NCBI GenBank assembly: GCA_963854735.1
Contig: OY978097.1
Coordinates: forward strand, 3,286,001-3,350,000
From: Marvania coccoides
Taxonomy: Eukaryota > Chlorophyta > Trebouxiophyceae > Chlorellales > Chlorellaceae
DNA length: 64,000 nt
Direction of reading: 5' to 3'
The position numbers and the translations under genes are program-made. Each line of letters opens with the position of its first letter. Position 1 is the stretch's first letter. The notes below the pieces were generated by a model. That model ran no database searches. It saw nothing but the letters and a program-made list of their open reading frames with translations, and was not told where the DNA came from. Shown piece after piece: positions 13,538-23,922 of this stretch.

Positions 13538-15279
13538 TTAACCCATGGCCGCTGTGACGTCAGGCGGAGGGTTGGAGGGGAAGGAGCGAGAGGAGGGGGG
13601 GTGGTGCACGTGCATCACAGGGGCCTGAGCAGGGGGAGCATCAGAGCTGCGTTTCACCTTGGTGCTCGTGCTGTTCGTTGACTTTCCCGAGCTGGCCTTT
13701 GGCCGGGGTCCATTGGCGGTGGCATCCTTCCAGGGAGGCATGTCGGCGGGCCCAGAAGAACGCTTGATGGCGGTGCTCCTCTTCTTGGTGCCAGCACTGC
13801 TGCCGCTACGTTTGGGCGTCGAAGTTGATGCTGCCTTGCCTTTGCTGGAGCCAACACCGCCAGTGGCCGCCGCCGCCGCCGCCGCAATGCTGCCCAGCAC
13901 AAACGCCAGCCCAGCCAGCTTGCCCACCACCCCCTGCAGCCCGCCGCCCCTGCGGGTCTCGCTGTCGCAGGTGGAAGGCGCCTCGCTGGCCGCCCATCGG
14001 GGAGTAGCAGCGGCAAAGCCGGGAGAGGCCTGCAGGTTGCGCACCGAGCTGCGGTCGGCTTTGATGCTCCACTCCGAGTACCGCCCTCGCAGCGACACCG
14101 GCGTGCCTCCCTTTTCCCACTGCGAGCCGCGCAGCTCCCACTGCGGCGATGCCAGGCTGCCCTCCCCCCTGGGGGTGGTGGACGCAGAAGGGGAGATGCC
14201 GTCCCAGTCGGCAGTGGACCCCCCCTCCTTGTTGGAGCGGGGGGAGAGGTAGCCGTTGTGGTCCTCCCCCCCAGTCACCCGCGGAGGCACCATCCTCCGC
14301 TGCCCCTGAGCCTCTGCCACAGCCGTCAGGCCCTGCTCTGCGCGAGATAGCATCTCCCGGATGCGCACCATCCCGCCATACGAGGCATCCGTGGGGGCGG
14401 CAGCGGCTGCAGCAGGGCCGGCGCCGCGGGGCGGTCGGACAGCCCCCTTTGCTGACGGCTGCGCCGGTCCGTAGATGTCTTCGTCGGTAATGTTGATGTG
14501 CGGGGAGGTGGAAGAGTACATTCTGTGGGGGGCTGCGTTGTCTTTGGCGCGCGCCCCTCCTCCAGCTGTGGTGGAGCCTGGCACGGGGACAGCCACGGGG
14601 TCGATGAAGCGAGACGAGGGCTGGGAGGAGGGCTTGGGGGAGGAGGTGAGCATGGTGAACAGTGCGGGGGAAGAAGAGCTGGCGCGGGGGTCCTTGGCGG
14701 GGTTGCGCGACTTGCGCAGGGATGAGGACGGTGCCGAGAGGGTGGCAGGGGAGATGCCGCCGCGGGGGGTGTCGTCGCCAGCGGTGGCGAAGGCCAGCAC
14801 CTCGCGCACAACCTCCTTTCCAAACACCAGTCGCGGGAGGTTGATGGCCACCACGTCCAGCAGCTCGCGGCGCGCCGAGTCGAGCTGCCCCAGCACGACG
14901 GCCTTTTGGTCGGAGTGGGACTGGTCCAGGAACCGGTACTCGCGCAGCTTGTCCTCCAGGTACTCGAGCTGTTCGCTGCAGGGGTCGAAGCGATGGAGAA
15001 GCGATTAGATTGAAGGCTGGCTGAAAAAACACAATGTAGAATCAAATGAAGAAGCTCCGCGGCGCACCTGATCGCCAGCAGGGCCTCCCGCTCCCTGTCT
15101 GCGGCGCTGAGGTCCCAATCAAGAGTAGTGGTCAGCGGGTGCGTCTGCTGGATGGCCTGGCGTAGCCTGGACTCCAACTCGCACACTTTTTCCAACGCAA
15201 AAATAACACCCAACGCGTCATAGTCCTCCACCTCGGCGGGACGCTCCACCACCGCAGGGCTGGTGTCAATGGTCGGCAT
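13538..15279 (-). CDS. PDV-like plastid division protein (tail-anchored, coiled-coil)
   Basis: Exons 15279-15068 and 14975-13538 join over a 92-nt intron, 549 residues. The N-terminal ~130 residues are two helical blocks: FALEKVCELESRLRQAI, then EYLEDKLREYRFLDQSHSDQ and VVLGQLDSARRELLDVVAIN. This order and spacing resemble plant PDV1/PDV2. A long, low-complexity Ser/Pro/Gly region follows. A single hydrophobic segment (KLAGLAFVLGSIAAAAAAA) lies at about 420-445, followed by a basic, Ser/Lys-rich tail. The last residue is Gly, as in PDV proteins, where the terminal Gly is needed for binding ARC6-family partners. Family assignment rests on layout and short similarity, so it is provisional. Confidence 0.62.
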
Positions 15280-15878
15280 GTCGCAGCCTTTAAATTAATT
15301 TGGAGGATAATCGTTGGCAAATGACGCAAATACTTTTAATGAAGTCGCCGCGGCGCACTCCCAGGTGTGTGCGCAATGAGTATGTTTGAACACGTAATTA
15401 TACCTTTGAGTAGAGTAGAACAGGTTTCGTGACAAAATAAAAACTGAATTCGAATTTAAATTTGAAAAAACTGCTGGAAAGTGGGTGAGGGTTGAGGAGA
15501 GGGGGGTCCGCGCGAAGCCAATGTGAGCCAGTGCAGGCCTACTAGGATTTGTATTCGTCCATGGCGCAGAGAAGGGCACCCCACCGTCGGCATGGCCAGC
15601 GTCAACCGCTGGCAGCAGCATTACATCCGTTTATTTGGTGTTCAGTTGGGCTGGGCTCAGAGATATTCTACGTGAGAATATCCAATTGCAGATGGCATCA
15701 AGCTAGCCATGAGCGTTCAAAACACAAAAAGACACTAAGCCAGCTGCGAGTTGGCATGCCCCCACAGAATGGCCTCTTTATAATGAAGTGGGCGGTTTTT
15801 CTTACAATTTAAACCCTTAATCCAATCCAATTTCATACCAACCCCACACTTCACACCCAAAATCAGCCAACCAACCAT
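15280..15878. other. Intergenic with an unexplained open stretch
   Basis: Lies between two minus-strand genes. On the plus strand an ATG at about 15591 opens MASVNRWQQHYIRLFGVQLG, ending a few codons later in a GTGAGA donor-like site. Further acceptor-like sites and an open tail with a hydrophobic end (IMKWAVFLTI) follow by 15812. No splice model gives a convincing protein. Confidence 0.35.
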
Positions 15879-18637
15879 TCACTTCTTCTTCCCCCATGCG
15901 TCGTTCAGCGCCCTCTCCTCACCGGCCATCTTCCCAGCCCCGTCAGACGCCCACTCCCCCTTCAGCGCCGGGTTCCTCCAGATGTTCTGCGGGTGGACCT
16001 GCGTGCTCTGCATGAAGCTGGACAGACTCTGCTTGGCCTTTCCTCTCTTCCCAGAGCCAGCAGGCATGGAGCTGGACGCCTTGCTGGCAGCAGAAGGCCC
16101 GGCCTTGGGTGCTGTGACAGGCAGCGCGGGGAAGTCGTCACCGCGAGGGACCGGCGCTGCTGCAGACGCAGCAGGTGCTGCCGCCTCCGCTGACGTTGGT
16201 CTGCTCGGCTGCGCCAGCGCACGCGCCATTGACTTAGGAGGCGGCGCTGCTGCTGGCCTGGGCGGCCTCCAGTCGCCGGTCCCTCCCTCGCGTGGCCTGG
16301 GGTGACCGCAGGCCTCGCAGGTCAGCGCTGCAGGGGCGTTGGCCAGGGTGCACACTCCGCAAGACCAGCTGGCATTGGCAGCAGCATGTGCAGCAGCTGC
16401 GACGGCAGCCTCTGGCGGCATCCATGACCCAATGTCGCCGCTGCTGGCTGCGCCTCCATCCTGAAACGCCTGCGCGTGGACGTCCAGCAGCTCCTGGCGC
16501 TTCTTCACGTCTGGGCAAGTGGCTGCCAGGTCTGCGACAACCGCAGCCAGCCCCAGCGCGGCCACAGCGCGGTGGTACGCGTGCGCTGTCATCTCTCCCT
16601 TGAGCCACTGCCCACTGCACCGTCTGAACTCTGCAAAGCGCTCACCCTCGCCCAGCCGCGCCTTCACCTTGGCAACCAGGTTGCGATTGGCGGCGCGCAG
16701 CGCTTCAGAAACGCCACCGCTACTGCTGGAGGCGGCGGAGGCAGCGGCAGAGGCAGCAGCAGGGGCGGGGGCAGAGGGAGCAGCAGGCGGCGTTGGCGCT
16801 GGGACGCGAACGGCAGGGCCCCTGTTTCGCGCCCTAGGTGCTGCCGCTGCTGCAGCGTCAGCAGGTGTTGGATCAGATATTTCCTGGCTGGAGGGCGGCC
16901 TCGTCAGCGGCTTTTTTTGGGTGCCGTTTCGCTGCGGCCGCGTGGCCTGCTGCCATTCCTCCTGCTCCTCATCCCGAGGCAGCTCCCGCAGCGCAGCCCC
17001 CAGCACAGGAAAGTGATCAGTGTCGCTGTGGGGAGGGCCTGAGCCGCTGCCTGAGTTGAGCATCCTCACGCCTGGGCCCCCACCGCCGAGCACCTCAGCG
17101 GCCGTTTTCTTCTTTGACGCCCGCCGCTTGGCGGACCTGGTGGTGCCAGGAAGAGCGGGGAAATCATTGGTAGAGAGGCCTCCAGCAGCGGAGGAGCCTC
17201 CCACCCAGCGACCTCCCACCGCAGGCCCAGCCCCTGAGGGAGCCACCATGGAAGGAAACTCAGACTCGCGCAAAACCAAGCTCTGCATGCCGGCACCAGC
17301 GCTTCCTGCCTGGTCCTGAGAAGCAGGAACGGCCTGCGCGCTGCCCTCCGTGCTGCTGCCCGGCCTCGCTGCCGCCGCTGCGGACTCCAGAGCGGCGGCG
17401 GCGACAGCGCCCCTGCCTCCCCGGCGCTGCGAGAGCTGGCTGGGGACGCTGGCTGCACCGCCAATCACAACAGTGCGCTGCCCCGACGCCGCCACTGCTG
17501 CGAGGTTGGATGCGCTGGAGCTGGCAGGCACCCCGCCGTCGTCGCCGCCCCTCCTGTACTGCAACACATTGTGAAATAGTTAGTACCGTAAAGGAACGTT
17601 TAAATTGATAAAAAATAATAAAAATAAAACCAACTCACGTTGAATGCCACCGGCAGGGTGAGTGCCTGCCTCCGCTCCGCCCTGCTCAGCTCCTGGCTGT
17701 GCTCCCGCGCCATGTGCGTCTTGAGCTCCTGCTGGGTGGCAAACACCACGAACTTCGCCTCCATGCACCCTTGGTTCTCGCAGATGAAGTGCTGCTGGCG
17801 GAAGTGGCTCTCCAGGTCGGGGTAGTCGCGGTAGTACACGTGGCGGTGGGGGTTGGCCCGACGGCACAGGAAGCACTCTTCGTGGGTGGAGTGCATGTGG
17901 TTGTAGATCTCGGTGTCGCCAAAGTAGCGCTTGTGGCAGAAGCGGCACTCGGGGTGGCCCTTGAACCCAGACTCGGCCAGAGCGCCGTCAACGTCGCCCT
18001 GGCGCTGGTGCCGCTCCAGGTCGGCGCGGGAGTAGGCCAGCTGCTCCCCCACAAACACCTTGCGCCCCTCCAGGCAGATTTCACACAGCTGGCGCTTGTG
18101 CACAACAAGGAGGTGGGCTTTGAGGGCGCGCAGGGAGTGGAACGTCTTGCCGGGGCCCGCCAGGGGGTGGCTGAAGCTGCACAGCGCGCTGATCTCCTCG
18201 TAGTGGGCGGCATCGTCGAAGTAGGCCTGCGCGGTGTCCAGGTAGTGCAGCTCACCGTCCTTGGCGCGGGCCTGCAAGAGATAAAAAAATTGTGGGGGAG
18301 AGAGAGTGTGTGTGTGAATGAACGGGGTTGTGTGGAGATAACGCCTGAGGCACGAGAGAGAAAAGATAAGAAAGAGATGTGAGGAGCGGCGGCGCGCTAA
18401 TTATTTTACCTTGAGGCCTGGGAAGGCTTCGGGAGGGACGCTGCGGGTGTAGTCGCCGGCAAAGCGCGTCACAAACACATCGGGCAGCTGCTGCTGGCAG
18501 TAAGCGCACCGCTGGTCTTTGAGCACAGAGCGCAGGCGGGTGACGCACTTGGAGCAGGTGTCCTTGTGGCCGCACGCCCCAAACGCGGTGAAAACAAGGT
18601 GTTCCGCGCACACGATGCAGTGATCATCCGTGCTCAT
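15879..18637 (-). CDS. RING-type E3 ubiquitin ligase, ZNF598/Hel2 type
   Basis: Senses collided ribosomes and ubiquitinates small-subunit proteins in the family. Exons 18637-18410, 18271-17639 and 17558-15879 give 846 residues, all phase 0 joins. Visible: an N-terminal RING (CIVC, ACGHKDTCSKC, CAYCQ), then FHSLRALKAHLLVVHKRQLC and a run of C2H2 fingers (CRFCHKRYFGDTEIYNHMHS, CFLC, FICENQGCMEAKFVVF). After that comes a Ser/Ala-rich region with repeated FPSM/FPALP motifs. Near 681-705 there is a RanBP2-type zinc finger (WSCGVCTLANAPAALTCEAC). The protein ends with NIWRNPALKGEWASDGAGKM. The RanBP2 finger is not something I expect in animal ZNF598. Confidence 0.93.
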
Positions 18638-18825
18638 GGCTGTGAGGAGAATGTGCGAGAAAAAATTCACGAATAATGATCACTCAAACAATAGTTTCGA
18701 TAAATCTCTCCAGACAAGTTGTCGCGCAGCGGCGCAGCTGCTGCCCCCCAGGAAATGCACAATTCAAATTAAAATATACCAAATTAAATGCAGTCGATTT
18801 CTGTGCGCATCTCGTCTTTGAGGAG

Positions 18826-18886
18826 GAAAACGGCAGCCAGATGAGAATTCTCATCTTTCGAAAGGTTCTCTCGGTTTGAATCCGAG
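18826..18886 (+). other. Compact multi-hairpin element with B-box-like T-arm
   Basis: Three adjacent inverted repeats: GATGAGAATTCTCATC, CTTTCGAAAG and CTCGG-TTTGAAT-CCGAG. They are enclosed by GCAGC and GCTGC, so they could fold as a closed three-way structure. The last hairpin has a perfect 5-bp stem with a 7-nt loop and a pol III B-box-like GGTTTGAATCC, like a tRNA T-arm. The distance to the upstream arms is too short for a tRNA, and no matching 7-bp acceptor is present. It sits between the ZNF598-type gene start and the kinase gene's 3' end. Nature unknown. Confidence 0.35.
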
Positions 18887-18929
18887 TTCGCTGCGTGATT
18901 CTATTTACACAAAGATACCGCGCTTCATT

Positions 18930-20764
18930 TCAACTGAGTGGGTGAATGGCGACCACTTTTCGCCTGCCGCCGTTGCTGTCTGTGCTCTGCCGCCGAGATG
19001 ACGGCGGCGACGGCAGATTCTTCAATTTGACCACCCTCACCGCCTCCTGCTCTGGGTAGTCCATTTTCAGGACTGGACCACCTCCATCAGACGGAAGCCT
19101 CTCCATGCTGCCTGATGCCTTTGAGCCTCTATTGCTGCCACCGCCGTGCACCGACACATCCACATAGTGCTTTATCGAAGCCCCCAATATTCTCAGCCCT
19201 GATGGTTGGCTGGTCAAGTTCAACTGCGCCTCGGTGGCCGACCGCCTCATGGCGCCGCCGCCGCTGTCCCCCCTGCCGCCACCGCCGCTGCCGTTCCGCA
19301 CGCTGTCCCCGCCTGAGTCTGGAGACAGCAGGGAGCTCAGTAGCAGCGCAGTGCCAGACCGCCGCATGCCCGTCGTTCCAAGAGCCGATACGCTGCCGTC
19401 CACCCTGTTTACATTGTGCACCGAGCCGCCTGTGTCGTGGGCGTTCTTGTACGATGCCGCCAGCACCTTCATCGACAGCCCCCGCAAGCTGCGCCCGTTC
19501 CTCACGCTGGCCTCCCTCTTCTGCATGCGTCGCAGCTCGTGCAAGTAGGTGGAGTGCTCCAGGGAGGAGGCGTCGACCCCAGCTTTTCGTTTCTTGTCTT
19601 TGCTGCCCTCTGCTGCCTCGGCCACCCGCCGCAGCGCCACCACCCCGTTGCACAGGAAACGCAGGCGACGCATCTCAGCCACGGTGGCGGCGCCCAGCGC
19701 CACGTCGGCGCCAAGCATCCGGATGGTGAGGCCTCCGCGCGACGTCACCCACTCGTGCTCCAACACCTGCGCCGCGGTCAGCCTGCGCTTGGGGTCGAAG
19801 CTCAGCATGCCCATCAGCAGGTGCTTGGCGTCGGGCGACAAGTCCAGCCAGCGAGGGTCCTTGAGCCCGGGCGCCTCCGCCAGGCTCATCTTGGCGTAGC
19901 GCAGCTTCTCGCTGTCCTCGATCTGAAAGGGTTTGCGCCCCACCAGCATGATGAACAGCAGCACCCCCATGGAGTACACGTCCATGGCGGGTGTGTGCAC
20001 CTCTCCCTTGATGATCTCGGGCGCCACAAACCCTGCGCTGCCCAGCACCCCTCGCTCCTCGGTTGTCGCCGGTGGCGCAGGGATCCGCCAAGCCATGCCC
20101 AGGTCAACCAGCTTCACGACGGGAGGGGCTTTGCCCTTCTGGTCTGCCGTGCCCTTGCCCGGCATCGGCAATTTGTCTGCGTACACCAGGTTTTCTGGCT
20201 TGATGTCCCTGTGAATGACTGAGTTGGCGTGCAAAAACGCCACCGCCGCCGCCAGCTGCGTAAACACCCCCGCCGCGTCGCGCTCGGAGTAGAAGATGCT
20301 CAAGCGGTGCAGTCCGTCCAGTACGTTGCACCCCTTGAGGAATTCCAGAACCAGGACGTGGGCTTGCTTGGTGCGGATCACCTGGGAGCAGCTGACGAGG
20401 TTGGGGTGGTGCAGTGACGACAGAATGTCGCCCTCTTGGCGCAGCATGGCGGACGTCTCCTTGTCGAGCTCGGGGTTCTCCAGAAAGACGACCTTGAGGG
20501 CTGCCAACTTGCCGTTGGTGCGGTGGCGAGGTCGAGCCAGAAAGACGGCGGAAAAGGATCCAGCGCCCAGGTCCTGCAACACCTCCCAGTCTTGGCGAGC
20601 GGGGTGGTCTGGGTGCGCAGGATGACGTGACTGTCAGTGCTATGCTCACCATAGAGAACTGTTTTTATCTTCGTTAAGTTTTTAAAGAGTTCTGCACACT
20701 CACCGTCCCACCGCTGCCATGCCGGAATGAAGGAGTCTGCGGAAACCGCCAAGCAGTTCCCCAT
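18930..20764 (-). CDS. Serine/threonine protein kinase (CAMK-like), probably N-myristoylated
   Basis: Exons 20764-20704 and 20608-18930 join over a 95-nt intron, 579 residues. The N-terminus is MGNCLAVSADSF, a myristoylation Gly-2 with an adjacent Cys for palmitoylation, so membrane attachment is likely. Kinase domain at about 28-300: DLGAGSFSAVF (P-loop), AALKVVF (Lys), HRDIKPENL, then VDLG in place of the usual DFG, GFVAPEIIKGEVHTPAMDVY and MLSFDPKRRLTAAQVLEHEW. All catalytic residues are present, so it should be active. The rest is Ser/Gly-rich and disordered, with no calcium-binding EF-hands. Substrates cannot be read from the sequence. Confidence 0.9.
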
Positions 20765-21214
20765 TTAACGGCTGCGATAGTATATGGAACGTAGCTATAC
20801 CGATTTATGCTAGGTGTATGGAGGAAAACCCAAGAGTTTTCAAAATTAAATTTCGATTTTTTAAATTCGAGCGAAAAGGAGACAAGACAGGGGCTTTCTT
20901 TACTAATATAGTGAAAACGTGCAGTCAAACAATAACACGTCTTTTCCTAGGGGAAATGGGCACGGAAAAGGGTGCAAAAACAAAATTATTACTTGCCAAA
21001 ACTAAAAAAAAAATGGCGCATCAAGCAGAGTTCAAGGCTTTGCGAATCGCGTGGAAAAACGTTGGGAAAATGTGGTTCAATCTCTTATCTGATATGTTAT
21101 CAGGAATTTTTTGGCGAGCGCAAGCGCCGCTTCCATGCACAGCCCAGAATTATTGAAATTTTTGGAGATGTTCTATCAACCTCTGGCTTACTCGCTAATT
21201 ATTTATTACCAAAT
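20765..21214. other. Intergenic, AT-rich
   Basis: The region between divergent genes (kinase on minus, coiled-coil protein on plus). A-rich, with open but low-complexity frames. No convincing coding or RNA gene; it presumably holds both promoters. Confidence 0.6.
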
Positions 21215-22103
21215 ATGTGCCGTGATTTCAAAATGGATCTTGTTCTCATTCACACAAAGCGCGAGGTGAGTATCGTGTTGTTGGTGATCCTTGCGCATCC
21301 TAATATTTTGACCCGTTTCCCCGAATCACACGAGGAGGACTCCTCGCCGACCGGTTTTCGCCTATCCATAATAACTGTCACCATTATCCACCAGCCCACG
21401 GCCTGGTCAGCTTAATTTTTCAACATTTCTCTGTTGGAGTGTTTTTCACATCCCCTCCCCTCCACAACAACCCTACGTGCAGCGAGACGTGCGGGATACA
21501 GCCGATAGCGGCACTCCAAAGTACCGTCTTCACGAGACAGCTGCGACCGCTGCCTCCCCGGCCGCAGAGGACCACATTCCTTCGTTACTACCCCCTTCAG
21601 CTGCTGATCAAGTACTCCCTTCGTGGCAGAAGGAGGCCGATGCTGGGTTTCCACAGACACTCCCCAGCCCCTTTGAGCCTGGGACCTCGAAGGCAGAGGA
21701 CCACAGGGACTCCGTGCCCGCGCCACAGCTCACGGACAGCGTGGTCACGCTGGAGCACCGGCTTGCAGCAGCAGAGGCTGAGAGCTCTCGCCACGTTCGC
21801 GTGCTGGCTTCGATGCACAGCTGGGCTTCCCAGACGGCGGCCACGCTGCGCCAGGTGCAGGCCAAGTACGAGGGTGTCGAAGCGCGGGCAATGAGGGCAG
21901 AATGGGAGGTTGGCAGCCTGAGGCAGCAGCTGGCCAGTATCCAGGCGCAAATCAACGCCCTTGCGCCTGCCCAGGTGGCCCCCAGCTGCCTCCCTCCTGT
22001 TCCAGCTGGCTTGGGGGAGGGCGGCAAGCGGCGTCGACGCTCCGAGGAGGCGGCACCCATCAGCGCTGTGGACGTCAACAACGCCGACTGCGATGCCACC
22101 TGA
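21215..22103 (+). CDS. Unknown coiled-coil protein with basic C-terminal patch
   Basis: Exon 1 (21215-21265; a second ATG at 21233) and exon 2 (21483-22103) join over a 217-nt GT-AG intron in phase, about 224 residues. The product starts MCRDFKMDLVLIHTKRE, then continues RDVRDTADSGTPKY. A Pro/Ser-rich linker precedes a coiled coil (LEHRLAAAEAESSRHV to LRQQLASIQAQINALA). Near the end is KRRRRSEEAAP, a likely nuclear localisation signal. I recognise no family. Upstream sequence stays open, so more 5' exons are possible. The main exon is certain by composition; the first exon is less so. Confidence 0.55.
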
Positions 22104-22733
22104 TGCTGACGCAATGCTGTGATACAAACCTGGTCCGAAACAACCCCTGTCCTCCGCATCCCGCCTCCCCCCCAAAGAATATGAGATAATAGCCCTCCGT
22201 GTTTAGTGGCGTAGCGCGCCCGGCGGCAGAGGCATTCCAAGAAAATAAACGAGTCCCTCTTCATCTTTTTCAATATGTTCTTCATTCTTTTTTTCCTCTT
22301 TTTGTTTTGCTTTCATTTCTGTTTTTTTCTCCCCCCAAATAATACTTTCCTACTACTCTCTACTGCTACTATGAATGACAGCTGCGAGAATATTTCTTCT
22401 CTTTCCATTGCAGCATTGTATACGTTATACATACTATAATCATATCATACCATGTACAACCACTCCTGATTTCAGCCTTGATGGCCCGTCTTTTTTCCCC
22501 GTCTTCTCCGCTCCGTCTACTAATAACAGTGAAAACTTTCGGTGAACTTATTATTAAGCAAGCGTAATAATTGTAAAGAAATAAAACAGTACCTAAAAAA
22601 TCACCTCTCTAGAAAGTCGTCATTGTTAGGCAAGGCAAACTCCTGCTGCCACTTCAAGTGTCTCATCATTGTCATCGCATTGCCTGCCGCCGGCAGCAAA
22701 CTACTCATCGTGCGTCATCATCACATTCCCAGG
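22104..22733. other. Intergenic, convergent 3' ends
   Basis: T- and CT-rich 3' flanking sequence between convergent genes (coiled-coil protein on plus, ARL1 on minus). Nothing else is recognisable. Confidence 0.65.
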
Positions 22734-23551
22734 TCATCGCCGCCCAGACTTGAGCGCGTTGCTCAGCCAGTCCAGCCCCTCGAACAGCCCCTCCCCCTTG
22801 ATCGCACTCGTTTTGAAGATCGCCCAGTCCCGGTTCTTGATCCCCGACAGCCCCAGCCCCTCTGCCACCGCTGTGTCGCTCAGCGCGCCAGGCAGGTCCT
22901 GTTTGTTCGCGTACACCAGGATGGCTGCGTCTTTGAGTTCGTCCTCGTCCAGGATTGCCTGGAATTCCTCTCGGCTGGTGGGCAGTCGGTCAGCGTCGCA
23001 ACTGTCCACCACGTAGATGATGGCCTGGGTGTTGGGGTAGTAGCAACGCCAGTAGGGGCGAATGGAGGTCTGACCCCCTAGATCCCACACCTGGAACTTG
23101 ATGTTTTTGTACACCACGGTCTCAACGTTGAAGCCGATGGCTGTTTTTTGAGCGGGGAAAGAAAGGCATTTACTTTCTTTGAAGGTCACATTAGAAAACC
23201 AACGAAACATGCATGCAGTGCAACATACTTGGAATGGTCTGCACCACCTCTCCCACGTGAAGACGATCTGCAAAAGAGCGGGGCGGTGACAAAACGTCAA
23301 TTTGTGTTTGGGCATGAGCAGGGGGGTACCCGCTCAAACCTCCGCCCAAATGCACAGTATTCTCACATAGGATGGTGGTTTTCCCTGCGTTATCGAGCCC
23401 CAGCACGAGAATTCGGGCCTCCTTCTCCCCAAAGAGAGACAATAACCTGCTCATCCACAGCCCCTGCACACGCATCAAACGAATGCCGGTCAATGCATAC
23501 AATCACGGCATCTATATGAGAACAGTGCAGCCTGGCTGCATCACTGACCAT
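22734..23551 (-). CDS. ADP-ribosylation factor-like GTPase ARL1
   Basis: Small GTPase of the trans-Golgi that recruits GRIP-domain golgins. Four coding exons are proposed: 23551-23549 (only the ATG), 23463-23367, 23267-23229 and 23140-22734, giving 181 residues, exactly ARL1 size. Seen: GLDNAGKTT (P-loop), [12 protein letters not shown] (switch I), [18 protein letters not shown] (switch II), NKQD, and the ARL1 ending [20 protein letters not shown]. Splicing ATG|GTCAGT to ..TGTGCAG|GGGCTG gives [20 protein letters not shown], which aligns with MG..F.R.FSS.FG of plant ARL1 and supplies the Gly-2 needed for myristoylation. Starting instead at the internal ATG (23454) would lose that Gly. Confidence 0.93.
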
Positions 23552-23922
23552 CGCGCTTGGTTCGATTTTAGTGTGCCCCTCAAAGTTTAAACTTGGGATG
23601 AACTCCGCTGGACGAGCTGGTAGCGCTGTGCGATTCTGTTTGTGTGTCTGAGCGTATTGTGAATTAATTCTGATGCCCAGATTGGCGAACAACCGAGCTT
23701 TCCCCCCCTCCATGTTTTCATTTCTTTTTCCGGCCAGGTCTCAGCTTGCTCCAACCGACTACGCTACTGATAAAATTAGTATTGAAACTAAGAGAAGCTG
23801 CAGCTCCCCCTGTCTCCTATTTTTATTTCATCCCATTATTTTTATCATTTCCGGGTTTGGGGTTTCGCTTCTTTGCAACAGACAACGCAGGCCATTGGCT
23901 TTGAATAGGCAGCGCCGACGGA

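Noticed and set aside
13806..15032. 408-residue open frame overlapping the PDV-like gene in another frame
   Set aside because: It covers the same stretch in a shifted frame, with Arg/Gly-rich composition typical of a shadow frame; the PDV-like frame has the coiled coil, anchor and correct splice phase.
18826..18886. tRNA gene ending in CTCGGTTTGAATCCGAG
   Set aside because: The T-arm is perfect, but there is no D-arm and anticodon arm at proper spacing and no 7-bp acceptor stem. Kept as a structured element only.
23367..23454. ARL1 starting at the internal ATG 23454
   Set aside because: It would lack the myristoylated Gly-2 and the conserved N-terminal helix; the ATG-only exon restores both in phase.
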